In this document: positions 1 to 7,467 of the stretch, in pieces
Layout of the letters: every line of letters starts with the position of its first letter
How positions within the stretch are numbered: the first letter of the stretch is position 1
DNA from: Kribbella sindirgiensis
Lineage (GTDB): Bacteria > Actinomycetota > Actinomycetes > Propionibacteriales > Kribbellaceae
DNA length: 64,000 nucleotides
Assembly (NCBI RefSeq): GCF_004331435.1
Contig: NZ_SJKA01000014.1
Span: 1-64,000 of the forward strand
Reading direction: 5' to 3'
Position numbers and translations under genes: made by a program
The notes under the pieces: generated by a model
Seen by the model: the letters and a program-made list of their open reading frames with translations, nothing else
The model's database searches: none
Told to the model about the DNA's origin: nothing

Positions 1-145
1 TCAACAAGTCCAGCACCACCCGCCGCCGCGCCTGCGACAACCTCTCCGCCACAACACCCTCCAAACTCAGGCGTTGCGACAATCCCCTGAAGCTGCCGTG
101 CCGAATCGGCAAGTAATCCTCCCCAAGCCTGCCGCGTCGCGGCAT
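1..145 (-). CDS. Partial hypothetical protein (N-terminal 48 codons)
   Basis: The frame is open from an ATG at 145-143 to the left edge. The visible N-terminus reads MPRRGRLGEDYLPIRHGS, then a segment with LSQRLSLEGVVAERL. Third codon positions are mostly G or C, as in the real genes of this window, and an in-frame stop lies just upstream at 167-169. The ribosome-binding site is weak. No family is recognised and the rest of the gene lies outside the window, so function cannot be assigned. It could also be a chance open frame. Confidence 0.35.
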   Translation of the reverse strand, partial: MPRRGRLGEDYLPIRHGSFRGLSQRLSLEGVVAERLSQARRRVVLDLL

Positions 146-295
146 TCCCAGGGTCCGAGGACGAGGTCAGGTGGACCGCCGGCATCCACCAACCGGCGCC
201 GCGGTCGCTGCGTGAATCAAACGACTCCAGCAATCGCCTCCGCCGGGCCTTGAACGTCCAGGAGTCACCGGGTGGCCGGTCGCTTGTACACGGGA

Positions 296-372
296 GGGGG
301 TTATCCCCGCGTGTTGGGGGTTCTCCGCTCGCACACCAGCAGATAACCCCCAATTCGAACGGATAACCCCGG
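296..372. repeat. Cluster of GGGGTTAT / ATAACCCC inverted motifs
   Basis: GGGGGTTATCCCC lies at 296-308, TTGGGGGTT at 314-322, AACCCCCAA at 345-353 (preceded by AGAT) and GGATAACCCC at 361-370. The second and third are exact inverted repeats of 9 bases, and the first and fourth pair as GGGGTTATCC/GGATAACCCC. The cluster could fold into alternative hairpins or be a multi-site operator. No adjacent gene suggests a regulator. Confidence 0.55.
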
Positions 373-442
373 TTCTTCTGGGTTGATGGCGTGATGGCGA
401 GATCCGTTGGGTCGGCGGTGGCATGAGGCTGGGCGGGGAGGT

Positions 443-487
443 GTTGGGGAGGGTTTCCTGCCCGATCCGGGAAGGAACTCTCCCCAG
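443..487 (-). repeat. Inverted copy of the CTCCCC/GGATCGGGCAG repeat
   Basis: Read on the minus strand this shows TGGGGAG, then TCCCGGATCGGGCAG, then CTCCCCA, in the same order and nearly the same spacing as the tandem repeat at 46959-47091. The 15-base core is identical to the first copy there. The palindromic arm preceding the core in the tandem copies is not preserved here. A dispersed intergenic repeat is the simplest reading. Confidence 0.6.
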
Positions 488-782
488 ATGCCCGGTCGCG
501 GTCGAGCAGCCCATGCCGCGTGCCCGCCGGCGTCGGGAACGGGGACCGGCGGGACCCACCAGAACCAGTCACCGGCCCGCACTTCACCCGCACATCCGGC
601 AGGAGGGCCGCGTTCTCCGCTGTGCGGTCAATCCCGTGCTCCGGAACGCCGACCGCCGACGGCGCGCAGAGCCAACCGTTCGCCGGACTCCCTCTGCCTT
701 CTCCTTTTCTGTCTTTCTTCGTCTTCTTCCTTGAAGACCCGCCCCGGACTCTTTCTTGAGAACCTACTCTGGGCTCTCTTCT

Positions 783-1592
783 TTACTGGAGTAGGGCGCC
801 GGTGAGGGAGGTGGCGTTGTATTCGAGCCAAGATTGGCGGGCTTGGATTTTGTTACCTACTCCCTCGCTCCACATCCGCTGCCAGCCGCCGCCCAGGGTG
901 TCGGCGCGGTACTTCATCGTGTGCCAGGCGCGCTCGTTCAAACCGATCGTGAGCTCCAGGCTGCGAGCGCGGTCCGCGGGGGAGAGGCCGTAGGCGTCGG
1001 CGAGCAGCCGGCAGCGGCGGGGCCGGTCCAGGCCGCGGAGTTCGGGGTCGAGATCGTCGTCGGCGCCGAGCGGGGCCCACCACAGCATCAGGTTCACGAA
1101 CTCCCGGGCCCGGCTCACCGGTCGGGCCAGGTCGAAGTCGATCAGCGCGTACGCGCGGCCTTCCCGGAAGACCACGTTCTCCGGCGTGACGTCCTGATGG
1201 CCGATCAGCTCCGGCGGATCGTTCAGGTCCGGTAGGCCGGACGGCTCGATCGGCGCGGGCAGGTTGTCCGGGATCCCGAATTCCTCGACGGCGTCGTCGT
1301 ACGCACGCAGCAGCCGCGCGACCGAGACCATCCGTTCCTCGTCCGCGATCCACGGCGGTCGCGGACGGCCCGCGACCTCGCCCTCGACGTACGTGAGCGC
1401 CTGACGGCCGGCCGAGTCGATACCGAGGAAGCGCGGTGCCCCCTCGAACCCGACCTTCTCCAGGTGCAGCAGCACGTCCTGGACCAGCGCGGCCCGCTCG
1501 CCCGGCGGTCGCCGTACGGTGTCGCCGACGCGGACCAACCCTTCGGTCACGTCGCCGCCGAGCAGCGGAATCTCCTCGCCGTCCTCGATCAC
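783..1592 (-). CDS. Aminoglycoside phosphotransferase (APH)/choline kinase-like protein
   Basis: This 269-residue protein has the APH-family kinase fold signatures. The catalytic-loop motif GHQDVTPENV (His132, Asp134, Asn139) is followed by IDFDLA, whose Asp152 fits the DFG-like metal-binding position. The family transfers a phosphate from ATP to small molecules (aminoglycosides, choline, sugars), and nothing here identifies the substrate. The N-terminal nucleotide loop is poorly marked, as is usual for uncharacterised actinobacterial members. It stands alone, divergent from the MFS permease at 1686, with 93 bases between them that must hold both promoters. Resistance is only one possibility. 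Confidence 0.82.
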   Translation of the reverse strand: MIEDGEEIPLLGGDVTEGLVRVGDTVRRPPGERAALVQDVLLHLEKVGFEGAPRFLGIDSAGRQALTYVEGEVAGRPRPPWIADEERMVSVARLLRAYDDAVEEFGIPDNLPAPIEPSGLPDLNDPPELIGHQDVTPENVVFREGRAYALIDFDLARPVSRAREFVNLMLWWAPLGADDDLDPELRGLDRPRRCRLLADAYGLSPADRARSLELTIGLNERAWHTMKYRADTLGGGWQRMWSEGVGNKIQARQSWLEYNATSLTGALLQ

Positions 1593-1685
1593 TGAGCCCT
1601 CATTCCGCTGGATGAAACGTTTGTCTGCACAAAGAAGACGAGCAAGGTAACGTGCCCACGATCCGCACTCGATCGGAGGCGCACA

Positions 1686-2999
1686 GTGACCGCCACCTCT
1701 GTGAAGGCTCCACCCGGAGCCAGCCGTACGAGGTACCTGATCCTAGGGCTCGCGTTCGTCGGCCTCTCACTGAATTACCTGGATCGCGCCAACCTGAGCG
1801 TCGCACTGCCGTTCATCGAGGACGATCTGCACCTCGACCTCAGCAACGCCGAGAAGGGCCTGATCCTCGGCGCGTTCTTCTGGGCGTACGACGGTGCGAT
1901 GCTCGCGGCGGGCTGGTTCGCCGACAAGGTGGGCTCGCGGAAGGCGTTCACGTTCGCCGCGCTGTGGTGGAGCATCGTCACCGCGCTGACGCCGTTGGCG
2001 CGCGGGTTCTGGTCGTTGTTCGCGTTCCGGTTCGCGCTCGGTGCGGGGGAGGCGCCGGCGTACCCGAGTGCGACCAAGGCCGCGTCGCGGTGGTTCCCGG
2101 CGCACGAGCGGGCGTTCGCGAGCGCGGTGATCGACTCGGGGTCGCGGGTCGGGACAGTCCTGTCGCTGCCGGTCGTGACCGGGCTGATCGCGTTGGTGAG
2201 CTGGCACTTCTCGTTCGTCGTGCTCGGCGTCCTCGGCATCATGCTCGCCGCGGTCTGGTACTGGTACTACCGCGATCCGATGGAGCACAAGCACGCGAAC
2301 GCCGAGGAGCGTGACTACATCGTGTCCAACGGCGCGCGGCTCGACGAGAACGACTCCGAGGCCGCGGCGCAGGTGCGCTGGCGGGACCTGTTCCGGTACC
2401 GGACGATCCGCGGGATGATGCTCGGCTTCTTCTGCCTGAACTTCGTCATCTACTTCTTCCTGACCTGGTTCCCGTCGTACCTGAAGGACGCCCGCGGGCT
2501 CGACCTGAAGGAGCTCGGGACGCTCGGCACGCTGCCCGGGATCACCGCGATCGCCGGCGGCTGGATCGCCGGGATCGTCGCCGACCGGCGGATCCGGGCC
2601 GGTGCGGACGTGACCCGGGTCCGGAAGACCGTGATGGTCGGCGGGCTGCTCGGCGGCGCGGCGATCGTGTTCGCGGCGCCGGCGAAGTCGGTGTACGTCG
2701 CGTTGCTGTTCCTGGCGATCTCGTACGCGAGCCTGGCGATCGCGGCGACCGGGATCTGGTCGTTGCCGGGCGACGTGGCGCCGTCGTCGCGGCACGTGGC
2801 GTCGATCGGCGGCATCCAGAACTTCGCGTCGAACATCGCCGGGATCATCAGCCCGTACGTCTTCGGTCTGCTGCTCGACATCTACCACGGGTCGTACCTG
2901 CCGTCGTTCGCCGTCGCGGGAGTGGTGGCGGTGATCGGAGCGCTGACGTACGCCTTCGTGGTCGGGAAGGCCGAGCCACTGCCGGCCCTGGACCGCTAG
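1686..2999 (+). CDS. MFS transporter, anion:cation symporter (ACS)-like
   Basis: The 437-residue protein has about 12 hydrophobic segments. The first-helix motif LNYLDRANLSVALPF is typical of the ACS family (sugar acids, phthalate, hexuronates and related carboxylates). The loop after TM2 has GWFADKVGSRKAF, the MFS signature between TM2 and TM3. A GTG start at 1686 is preceded by GGAGG at 1675-1679, which fixes the start. It is divergent from the APH-like kinase and followed on the same strand by a methyltransferase about 60 bases downstream. The substrate cannot be read from sequence; an organic or sugar acid anion is most likely from the subfamily. Confidence 0.88.
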   Translation: MTATSVKAPPGASRTRYLILGLAFVGLSLNYLDRANLSVALPFIEDDLHLDLSNAEKGLILGAFFWAYDGAMLAAGWFADKVGSRKAFTFAALWWSIVTALTPLARGFWSLFAFRFALGAGEAPAYPSATKAASRWFPAHERAFASAVIDSGSRVGTVLSLPVVTGLIALVSWHFSFVVLGVLGIMLAAVWYWYYRDPMEHKHANAEERDYIVSNGARLDENDSEAAAQVRWRDLFRYRTIRGMMLGFFCLNFVIYFFLTWFPSYLKDARGLDLKELGTLGTLPGITAIAGGWIAGIVADRRIRAGADVTRVRKTVMVGGLLGGAAIVFAAPAKSVYVALLFLAISYASLAIAATGIWSLPGDVAPSSRHVASIGGIQNFASNIAGIISPYVFGLLLDIYHGSYLPSFAVAGVVAVIGALTYAFVVGKAEPLPALDR

Positions 3000-3059
3000 C
3001 GTTTGCCGGTCCGGCAAGATTGTTTGCCACACCATGATGGGTTCGCGCAGCATCGGTGC

Positions 3060-3686
3060 ATGACCACCGAACAGCTCCCCGACGAGCACTGGAACGCGTT
3101 CTACACCGAGCACGAGCAGATCTGGAGCGGCAAGCCGAACGCCGCCTTCGTCGACGAGGTGTCCGGCCTGACGCCGGGCCGGGCGCTCGACCTCGGCTGC
3201 GGTGAAGGGGCCGACGCGATCTGGCTCGCGGAGCGGGGCTGGACCGTCACGGCCGTCGACATCTCGACGGTCGCGCTGGGGCGCGCGGGTGAGCACGCGA
3301 AGGCCGCCGGCGTCGACGACCGGATCGATTGGCAGCAGCACGAGCTGGGGAAGTCGTTCCCGGAGGGGGAGTTCGATCTGGTGTCCGCGCAGTTCCTGCA
3401 CTCGAAGACCGAGCTGGCGCGCGACGAGATCCTGCGGAGGGCGGCAGCGGCTGTCGCGCGAGGCGGCGTACTGCTGATCGAAGGTCACCTGGGATTCCCT
3501 CCGGGCGAGCACAATCCGCACCCTGAGATGCACTTCCCGGAGCCAGATGAGGTGATCGAGAGTCTGGCGCTTCCCGATGGTGAGTGGGAGACGCTTGTCA
3601 GTCGCGCGCATGACCGGGCGCAGGTGCTGCGTGACGGCGTACCGATCAACCGGCGGGACAGCACGGTCAAGCTGCGGCGTCGCTGA
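3060..3686 (+). CDS. Class I SAM-dependent methyltransferase
   Basis: A 208-residue protein with Rossmann-like motif I ALDLGCGEGADAIWLA (residues about 42-57) and the acidic end of strand 2 in VTAVDIS, which together bind S-adenosylmethionine. The open frame extends upstream to 3003, but the ATG at 3060 gives the normal family N-terminus. The C-terminal part is variable and includes GHLGFPPGEHNPHPEMHFP. Family members methylate diverse small molecules, and some of this tehB-like group act in metalloid or thiol detoxification. No substrate is suggested by the neighbours. Confidence 0.85.
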   Translation: MTTEQLPDEHWNAFYTEHEQIWSGKPNAAFVDEVSGLTPGRALDLGCGEGADAIWLAERGWTVTAVDISTVALGRAGEHAKAAGVDDRIDWQQHELGKSFPEGEFDLVSAQFLHSKTELARDEILRRAAAAVARGGVLLIEGHLGFPPGEHNPHPEMHFPEPDEVIESLALPDGEWETLVSRAHDRAQVLRDGVPINRRDSTVKLRRR

Positions 3687-3730
3687 GGCTTGTTCACCTG
3701 GGCGTCGTCCTCGGGGCTGAGTCTGTCGTC

Positions 3731-3890
3731 ATGAACCCGGTGCTGCTGCGGGCCGACGGTACGCCGGTGACACGTGGCGCGAGGGCTATCCGTACGGCGA
3801 ACGCCTCGCGCGGGAGATCTACGACCAGGACAAGCGGCTGGCAAGGGCGGGACGATCAAGCCGAACCACCATCCACGACTCGGCGGATGA
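3731..3890 (+). pseudogene. Relic of polyphosphate kinase 2 (PPK2)
   Basis: Three short pieces match the N-terminal half of PPK2 in order but in three frames. 3731-3768 reads MNPVLLRADGTPV. After loss of about one base, 3769-3840 reads DTWREGYPYGERLAREIYDQ and DKRL, the characteristic PPK2 lead-in. About 30 codons are then missing, and 3840-3860 reads GKGGTIK, the Walker A end of the PPK2 motif GRDAAGKGGTIK. Then unrelated codons lead to a stop at 3888-3890. The lid, Walker B and C-terminal domain (over 150 residues) are absent. The gene is dead; the remnant lies between the methyltransferase and the convergent histidine kinase. Confidence 0.75.
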
Positions 3891-3945
3891 AGCCGGATTC
3901 CACAGTTGCTTGACGGGCGGGGGCGCCGAGCCGGGCGTGGGTGTT

Positions 3946-5445
3946 CTAGGTGGTGAGGGGGAGGTGGATGGTGAAGGTTGCGCCGTGGGGGGTGGTGTTG
4001 GTGACGGTTACGTGGCCGTGGTGGGCGGCTACCAGGGCGGCGACTATGGAGAGGCCCAGGCCGGAGCCGCCGGTGGAGCGGGTTCGGGCGGTGTCCACTC
4101 GGTAGAAGCGTTCGAAGATGCGGGTCTTTTGTTCGTCGGTGAGGCCGGGGCCGGTGTCGCTGACTTCGAGGATGGCTTCGGAGCCGCGGGTGCCGACGGA
4201 GACGGTGATAGGCGCCTCGACGGGGGTGTAGTGCAGTGCGTTGCTGACCAGGTTCCCGAGGACCTGCCGCAGTCGTGCCTCGTCGCCGGAGACGACCGGC
4301 GCTTCCGAGTCGGGCAGGATCGTCAGCGAGATGTGGCGGTCGGGCTGGACGGCCTGCGCGTTGTGCAGGGCGTCGGCCGCGATCGGGAGCAGGTCGACGG
4401 ACTCCGAGCGCAACGGACGCTGTTGATCGAGTCGCGCGAGCAGCAGCAGGTCGTCGACGAGCAGCCCCATTCGCTTGGCCTCGTCCTCGATCCGGCGCAT
4501 CGTGTCGGCGTCCGTCACGTCACCCCGGTGCCGGGCCAGCTCCGCGAACCCCCGGATCGACGTCAACGGCGTACGCAACTCGTGCGAAGCGTCCGCGACG
4601 AACCGCCGCATCCGGTCCTCGGACTGCCGAGCGGCCTCCTCCGACTGCCGCGCTGCGTCCTCACTGCGCCGCGCCGCGAACTCCGACGCGGTGCGTTGCG
4701 CGAACGCGGTCTCGATCTGCCCGAGCATCTGGTTCAGCGCCAGCGACAACCGCCCGACCTCGGTCCGCGGGTCCCGCTGCGGCACGCGGCGGCTCAGGTC
4801 CCCGCCGGCGATCGCGACCGCGGTGTGCTCCACGTCCTCGAGTCCGCGCAGACTTCGCCGTACGACGTAGGTCCCGACGCCGGCCAGCAGCACCAGGAGG
4901 ATCACCCCGGCCGCGGCCTGGATTCCGATGAGCCGCTGGATCGTGTGGTCCATGTCCTTGAGGCTCTGCGCGACCATGACCGAGCCCTTGCCGTCCTCGG
5001 TCGGCACCGCGAGCACCCGCCACGTCGCCCCGCCCGACTCGGCGTCCACCTGGAACGGCTTCCCGCCGAGGTTGCGCACCTGGTTCAGGTTGAGTGTCGG
5101 CAGCTTCGGCAACGGCTCGGTGTCGGCGAGCCGCTGCCCGACGGGTCCCTTGTCGCTGGTGCCCTCGGAGTCGTTGAACTGCACGACGAACTCGCTCGGC
5201 AGCTGCCGCGGCCCCTGCCCACCGCCTGGGCGAGGCACCGGGCGCCGATCGTTCGTGACGTGTGACAGGGGCATAGCAGCCTGCCGCAGTTGATCGTCGA
5301 CGCGGTCGATCAGGTAGCCGCGCATGATAGTGGTCGCCAGCACACCGGACGCGGCCAGCGCGAGCGCGACCAGCGCCAGCAGGACCACGACGATGGTGAC
5401 GCGCAGCGGGTACCGGTCGGCGAACCGCCGGTGGTTCAGTTGCAT
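3946..5445 (-). CDS. Two-component sensor histidine kinase (HAMP-HisKA-HATPase)
   Basis: 499 residues: TM1 about 16-40, a periplasmic-side sensor region of about 135 residues, TM2 about 177-196, HAMP about 197-250, a short heptad-repeat linker (260-281, SEDAARQ/SEEAARQ/SEDRMRR), HisKA with ASHELRTPLTSIRGF (His288 phosphorylated), then HATPase with N-box NLVSNALHYTP, G1 DTGPGL, F-box IFERFYR and G2 GGSGLGLS. It phosphorylates the response regulator encoded immediately upstream. The regulator stop and this ATG share one base (TGATG at 5447-5443), which implies translational coupling. The signal is unknown; Pro/Gly-rich loops in the sensor domain give no clue. Confidence 0.93.
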   Translation of the reverse strand: MQLNHRRFADRYPLRVTIVVVLLALVALALAASGVLATTIMRGYLIDRVDDQLRQAAMPLSHVTNDRRPVPRPGGGQGPRQLPSEFVVQFNDSEGTSDKGPVGQRLADTEPLPKLPTLNLNQVRNLGGKPFQVDAESGGATWRVLAVPTEDGKGSVMVAQSLKDMDHTIQRLIGIQAAAGVILLVLLAGVGTYVVRRSLRGLEDVEHTAVAIAGGDLSRRVPQRDPRTEVGRLSLALNQMLGQIETAFAQRTASEFAARRSEDAARQSEEAARQSEDRMRRFVADASHELRTPLTSIRGFAELARHRGDVTDADTMRRIEDEAKRMGLLVDDLLLLARLDQQRPLRSESVDLLPIAADALHNAQAVQPDRHISLTILPDSEAPVVSGDEARLRQVLGNLVSNALHYTPVEAPITVSVGTRGSEAILEVSDTGPGLTDEQKTRIFERFYRVDTARTRSTGGSGLGLSIVAALVAAHHGHVTVTNTTPHGATFTIHLPLTT

Positions 5446-6146
5446 CAGTTGGGGCCTCGCGGAGTCCGCAGGACGTAGCCGACCCCGCGGACGGTGTGGA
5501 GCAGCTTCTGGTCGCCGGTGTCGACCTTACGGCGCAGGTAGGACATGTACGACTCGACCACGCCGGCGTCCCCGGCGAAGTCGTAGTTCCAGACCGCGGA
5601 CAGGATCTGCCCCTTCGACATCACCCGCTCGGCGTTCTCCAGCAGGCACCGCAGCAGCTTGAACTCGGTCAGCGACAGCTGCACGGCCTGACCGGACTTG
5701 AAGACCTCGTAACTGTCCTCGTTCAGTTCCAGGTCCGCATAGCGCAGTACGGCGGCCTCGGTCGTGGTCTGTTCGCGATGACCGGACCGGCGGAGCAGTG
5801 CGCGGACCCGGGCGACCAGCTCGTCCAGGCTGAACGGCTTCGTGACGTAGTCGTCGCCGCCGGTCTGCAGGCCGAGCACCTTGTCCTCGACCGCGTCCCG
5901 GGCGGTGAGGAACAGCACCGGCACGTGCCGGTCCTCACCGCGCAGGCGGCGTACGACCTCGAAACCGTCCAGCCCGGGCATCATCACGTCGAGCACGACC
6001 AGGTCGGGCTCCACGTCCCGCGCCTTGCGCAGCGCCTCGGCGCCGTGGGTCGCCGTGGTCACGTCGTACCCGGCGAAACGCAGACTCGCGGACAGGAGCT
6101 CGACGATGTTCGGCTCGTCGTCGACAACCAGCAGATGCGGACTCAT
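5445..6146 (-). CDS. OmpR/PhoB-family response regulator
   Basis: 233 residues. The receiver domain has acidic pocket DDE at 9-11, phospho-acceptor Asp53 in VLDVMMPG, the Thr of LFLTA and the Lys of VTKPF. A winged-helix DNA-binding domain follows and ends in HTVRGVGYVLR, the classical OmpR wing. It is the cognate regulator of the kinase downstream, to which it is translationally coupled. A direct-repeat element upstream (6181-6204) recurs upstream of the DUF5666-like gene, suggesting autoregulation and control of that gene. Confidence 0.93.
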   Translation of the reverse strand: MSPHLLVVDDEPNIVELLSASLRFAGYDVTTATHGAEALRKARDVEPDLVVLDVMMPGLDGFEVVRRLRGEDRHVPVLFLTARDAVEDKVLGLQTGGDDYVTKPFSLDELVARVRALLRRSGHREQTTTEAAVLRYADLELNEDSYEVFKSGQAVQLSLTEFKLLRCLLENAERVMSKGQILSAVWNYDFAGDAGVVESYMSYLRRKVDTGDQKLLHTVRGVGYVLRTPRGPN

Positions 6147-6180
6147 GGTTCACAGTGTGCAGGTGGTTCCCATGCGAACC

Positions 6181-6204
6181 CTGGAAGGTTCCTGGCAATC
6201 ACCT
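6181..6204. promoter_or_regulatory. Putative response-regulator binding site upstream of the regulator gene
   Basis: CTGGAAGGTTCCTGGCAAT followed by CACCT lies 35-58 bases upstream of the regulator start. The block CTGGCAATCACCT is repeated exactly at 6865-6877, and CTGGAARGTYCCTGGCAAT is repeated at 6921-6939. Two half-sites (CTGGAA and CTGGCAA) about 11 bases apart fit the direct-repeat binding mode of OmpR-family dimers. Confidence 0.5.
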
Positions 6205-6223
6205 GTGAGTCGTCCGCGACCAC

Positions 6224-6760
6224 TCACCGTGGTCCGTGCTTGAACCCCCACTTCTGACCGGCCGCGTCGCGGACCGTCCCGTCGTTCACCGAACTCGCGG
6301 TCGCCTTACCGTCCGTGACCACAGCCGTCACGGTCACGGTGTTCCCGGTCTTCACGTCGTCGATGCCGTCGCGGGCCGCGTTCACCAGCGTGTCCTCGGT
6401 GAGCGTGTAGGTCCGGCTGTACCCGTCCGCGCTCTTCACGGTGATCGACTCCTTGCTGACCGCGGTGACCTCGCCGCGCTGGGTCGCGACGGTCTGGTAC
6501 CCGCCGCCGTCCTTCGGTACGACGAACTCGCCGTGCAGCGCGCCGCCGAGGCCGAACTCGCCCCGCGGACCGAATCCGCCCCTGCCCGGTCCGTCCGGCT
6601 TCTGTTGCTGCCCGGGCGTGGCCGGACTGGTGGGGGAGGCCGACGGCGACGGTGTCGGGTCCGCGTTGCTCGTAGCCCAGGCGACCCCGCCGGCCGTGGT
6701 CGTCACGGCCACGGCGGCCACTGTGCCGAGCAGCCGCCATCGCTTCTGTGAGAGCTTCAT
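6224..6760 (-). CDS. Secreted DUF5666-like protein
   Basis: 178 residues. A basic N-terminus and a hydrophobic stretch (about 10-30, LLGTVAAVAVTTTAGGVAWA) form a signal peptide or anchor. A Thr/Ser/Pro-rich linker and a Gly-rich patch follow. The C-terminal part has the beta-rich pattern GEVTAVSKESITVKSADG and YTLTEDTLVNAARDGIDDV, as in DUF5666-type OB-like domains often encoded beside OmpR-type two-component systems in actinobacteria. It lies between the regulator and a DUF456 gene and has two copies of the putative regulator site upstream (6865-6939). It may be a target or accessory sensor of that system; its molecular function is unknown. Confidence 0.75.
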   Translation of the reverse strand: MKLSQKRWRLLGTVAAVAVTTTAGGVAWATSNADPTPSPSASPTSPATPGQQQKPDGPGRGGFGPRGEFGLGGALHGEFVVPKDGGGYQTVATQRGEVTAVSKESITVKSADGYSRTYTLTEDTLVNAARDGIDDVKTGNTVTVTAVVTDGKATASSVNDGTVRDAAGQKWGFKHGPR

Positions 6761-6864
6761 CCTGCTGTGCCTTCCGTACTGCGTACCGGGACGTCACCCG
6801 GCACTGTTCCTTCACACGGTGGCGCGCGGAGCTTGGACGGACCTCCGCTGCGGATAAGAAGAAG

Positions 6865-6939
6865 CTGGCAATCACCTAAGAATCGGTGCGTGGACGACTG
6901 GACGGCGCTCTGCGCCGGCACTGGAAAGTCCCTGGCAAT
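6865..6939. promoter_or_regulatory. Two further copies of the CTGGCAAT element
   Basis: CTGGCAATCACCT at 6865-6877 is identical to 6192-6204, and the block at 6921-6939 matches 6181-6199 at 17 of 19 positions. Both lie about 105-180 bases upstream of the DUF5666-like gene and just past the stop of the DUF456 gene. Shared elements before two genes of one locus point to a common regulator, most simply the adjacent OmpR-type protein. Confidence 0.5.
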
Positions 6940-7425
6940 TCAGACAACGAAGAGCACCGCAATCAGCCAGACCGCGGCGGCGAGTGAGGTGCCGACGAAT
7001 TCGATCAGGATGGACACGCCGGTCTCGCGCAGTGCGTGCTTGGTCGACGTCCACGCGGCGGAGTTGTCGCGCTGCCGCTGCAGCTCGGACAGGTAGACGC
7101 CGATCGGGAACCCGACGAACATGCCGACCACCGGGATCACGAAGAACCCGACGATGCCGAGCAGCACCCCGAAGACCATCGACCGCCGCGGTACGCCGGC
7201 CTCGCGGAGCCGCCGCTCCGGTACGACGTACTTCACCACCTGACTGGCACCGATCAGGACCACGGCGATCGCGAACACGACCCACCCGGTCGCGCTGCCC
7301 TCGACGATCGCCCAGACCAGGATCGCCGCCAGACTGAGGATCGCCCCGGGCAGGATCGGTACGACGATGCCGACGATCCCGACGAAGATCGCGATCCCGA
7401 CCAGTACGGTCACCCCTGTCTCCAT
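6940..7425 (-). CDS. DUF456 family membrane protein
   Basis: 161 residues with four or more hydrophobic segments. The N-terminal GIVGIVVPILPGAILSLAAI is the hallmark of DUF456, and a central FGVLLGIVGFFVIPVVGMFV segment and C-terminal SLAAAVWLIAVLFVV complete the pattern. The ATG at 7425 was chosen; a GTG two codons upstream (7431) is an alternative. The family is widespread in actinobacteria and has no established function. It lies upstream of the DUF5666-like gene on the same strand and is divergent from the glycosidase at 7468. Confidence 0.83.
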   Translation of the reverse strand: METGVTVLVGIAIFVGIVGIVVPILPGAILSLAAILVWAIVEGSATGWVVFAIAVVLIGASQVVKYVVPERRLREAGVPRRSMVFGVLLGIVGFFVIPVVGMFVGFPIGVYLSELQRQRDNSAAWTSTKHALRETGVSILIEFVGTSLAAAVWLIAVLFVV

Positions 7426-7467
7426 ACCCACACTCTCTCGCACCGACCGACCTTTTAGGGTGGAGAC

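Larger units (their letters stand above)
146..782. other. Repeat-rich stretch without a convincing gene
   Basis: About 640 bases separate the left-edge frame from the APH-like gene. Several open frames occur, but their translations are Arg/Pro-rich, have no recognisable domain and lack a ribosome-binding site. The stretch holds a cluster of GGGGTTAT/ATAACCCC motifs (296-372) and an inverted relative of the palindromic repeat found near 47 kb (443-487). Positions about 700-782 form a pyrimidine-rich tract directly downstream of the APH-like gene on the minus strand, where transcription could end. Confidence 0.6.

Noticed and set aside
783..2999. Aminoglycoside-resistance cassette made of the APH-like kinase and MFS pump
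   Set aside because: The genes are divergent, the kinase belongs to a broad family, and the transporter belongs to an organic-anion group, so there is no evidence for drug resistance.
1767..3611. Open frame of 614 codons on the minus strand
   Set aside because: It is antisense to the MFS permease and methyltransferase, its product is extremely Arg/Asp/Pro-rich, and no domain or ribosome-binding site is seen; typical of high-GC shadow frames.
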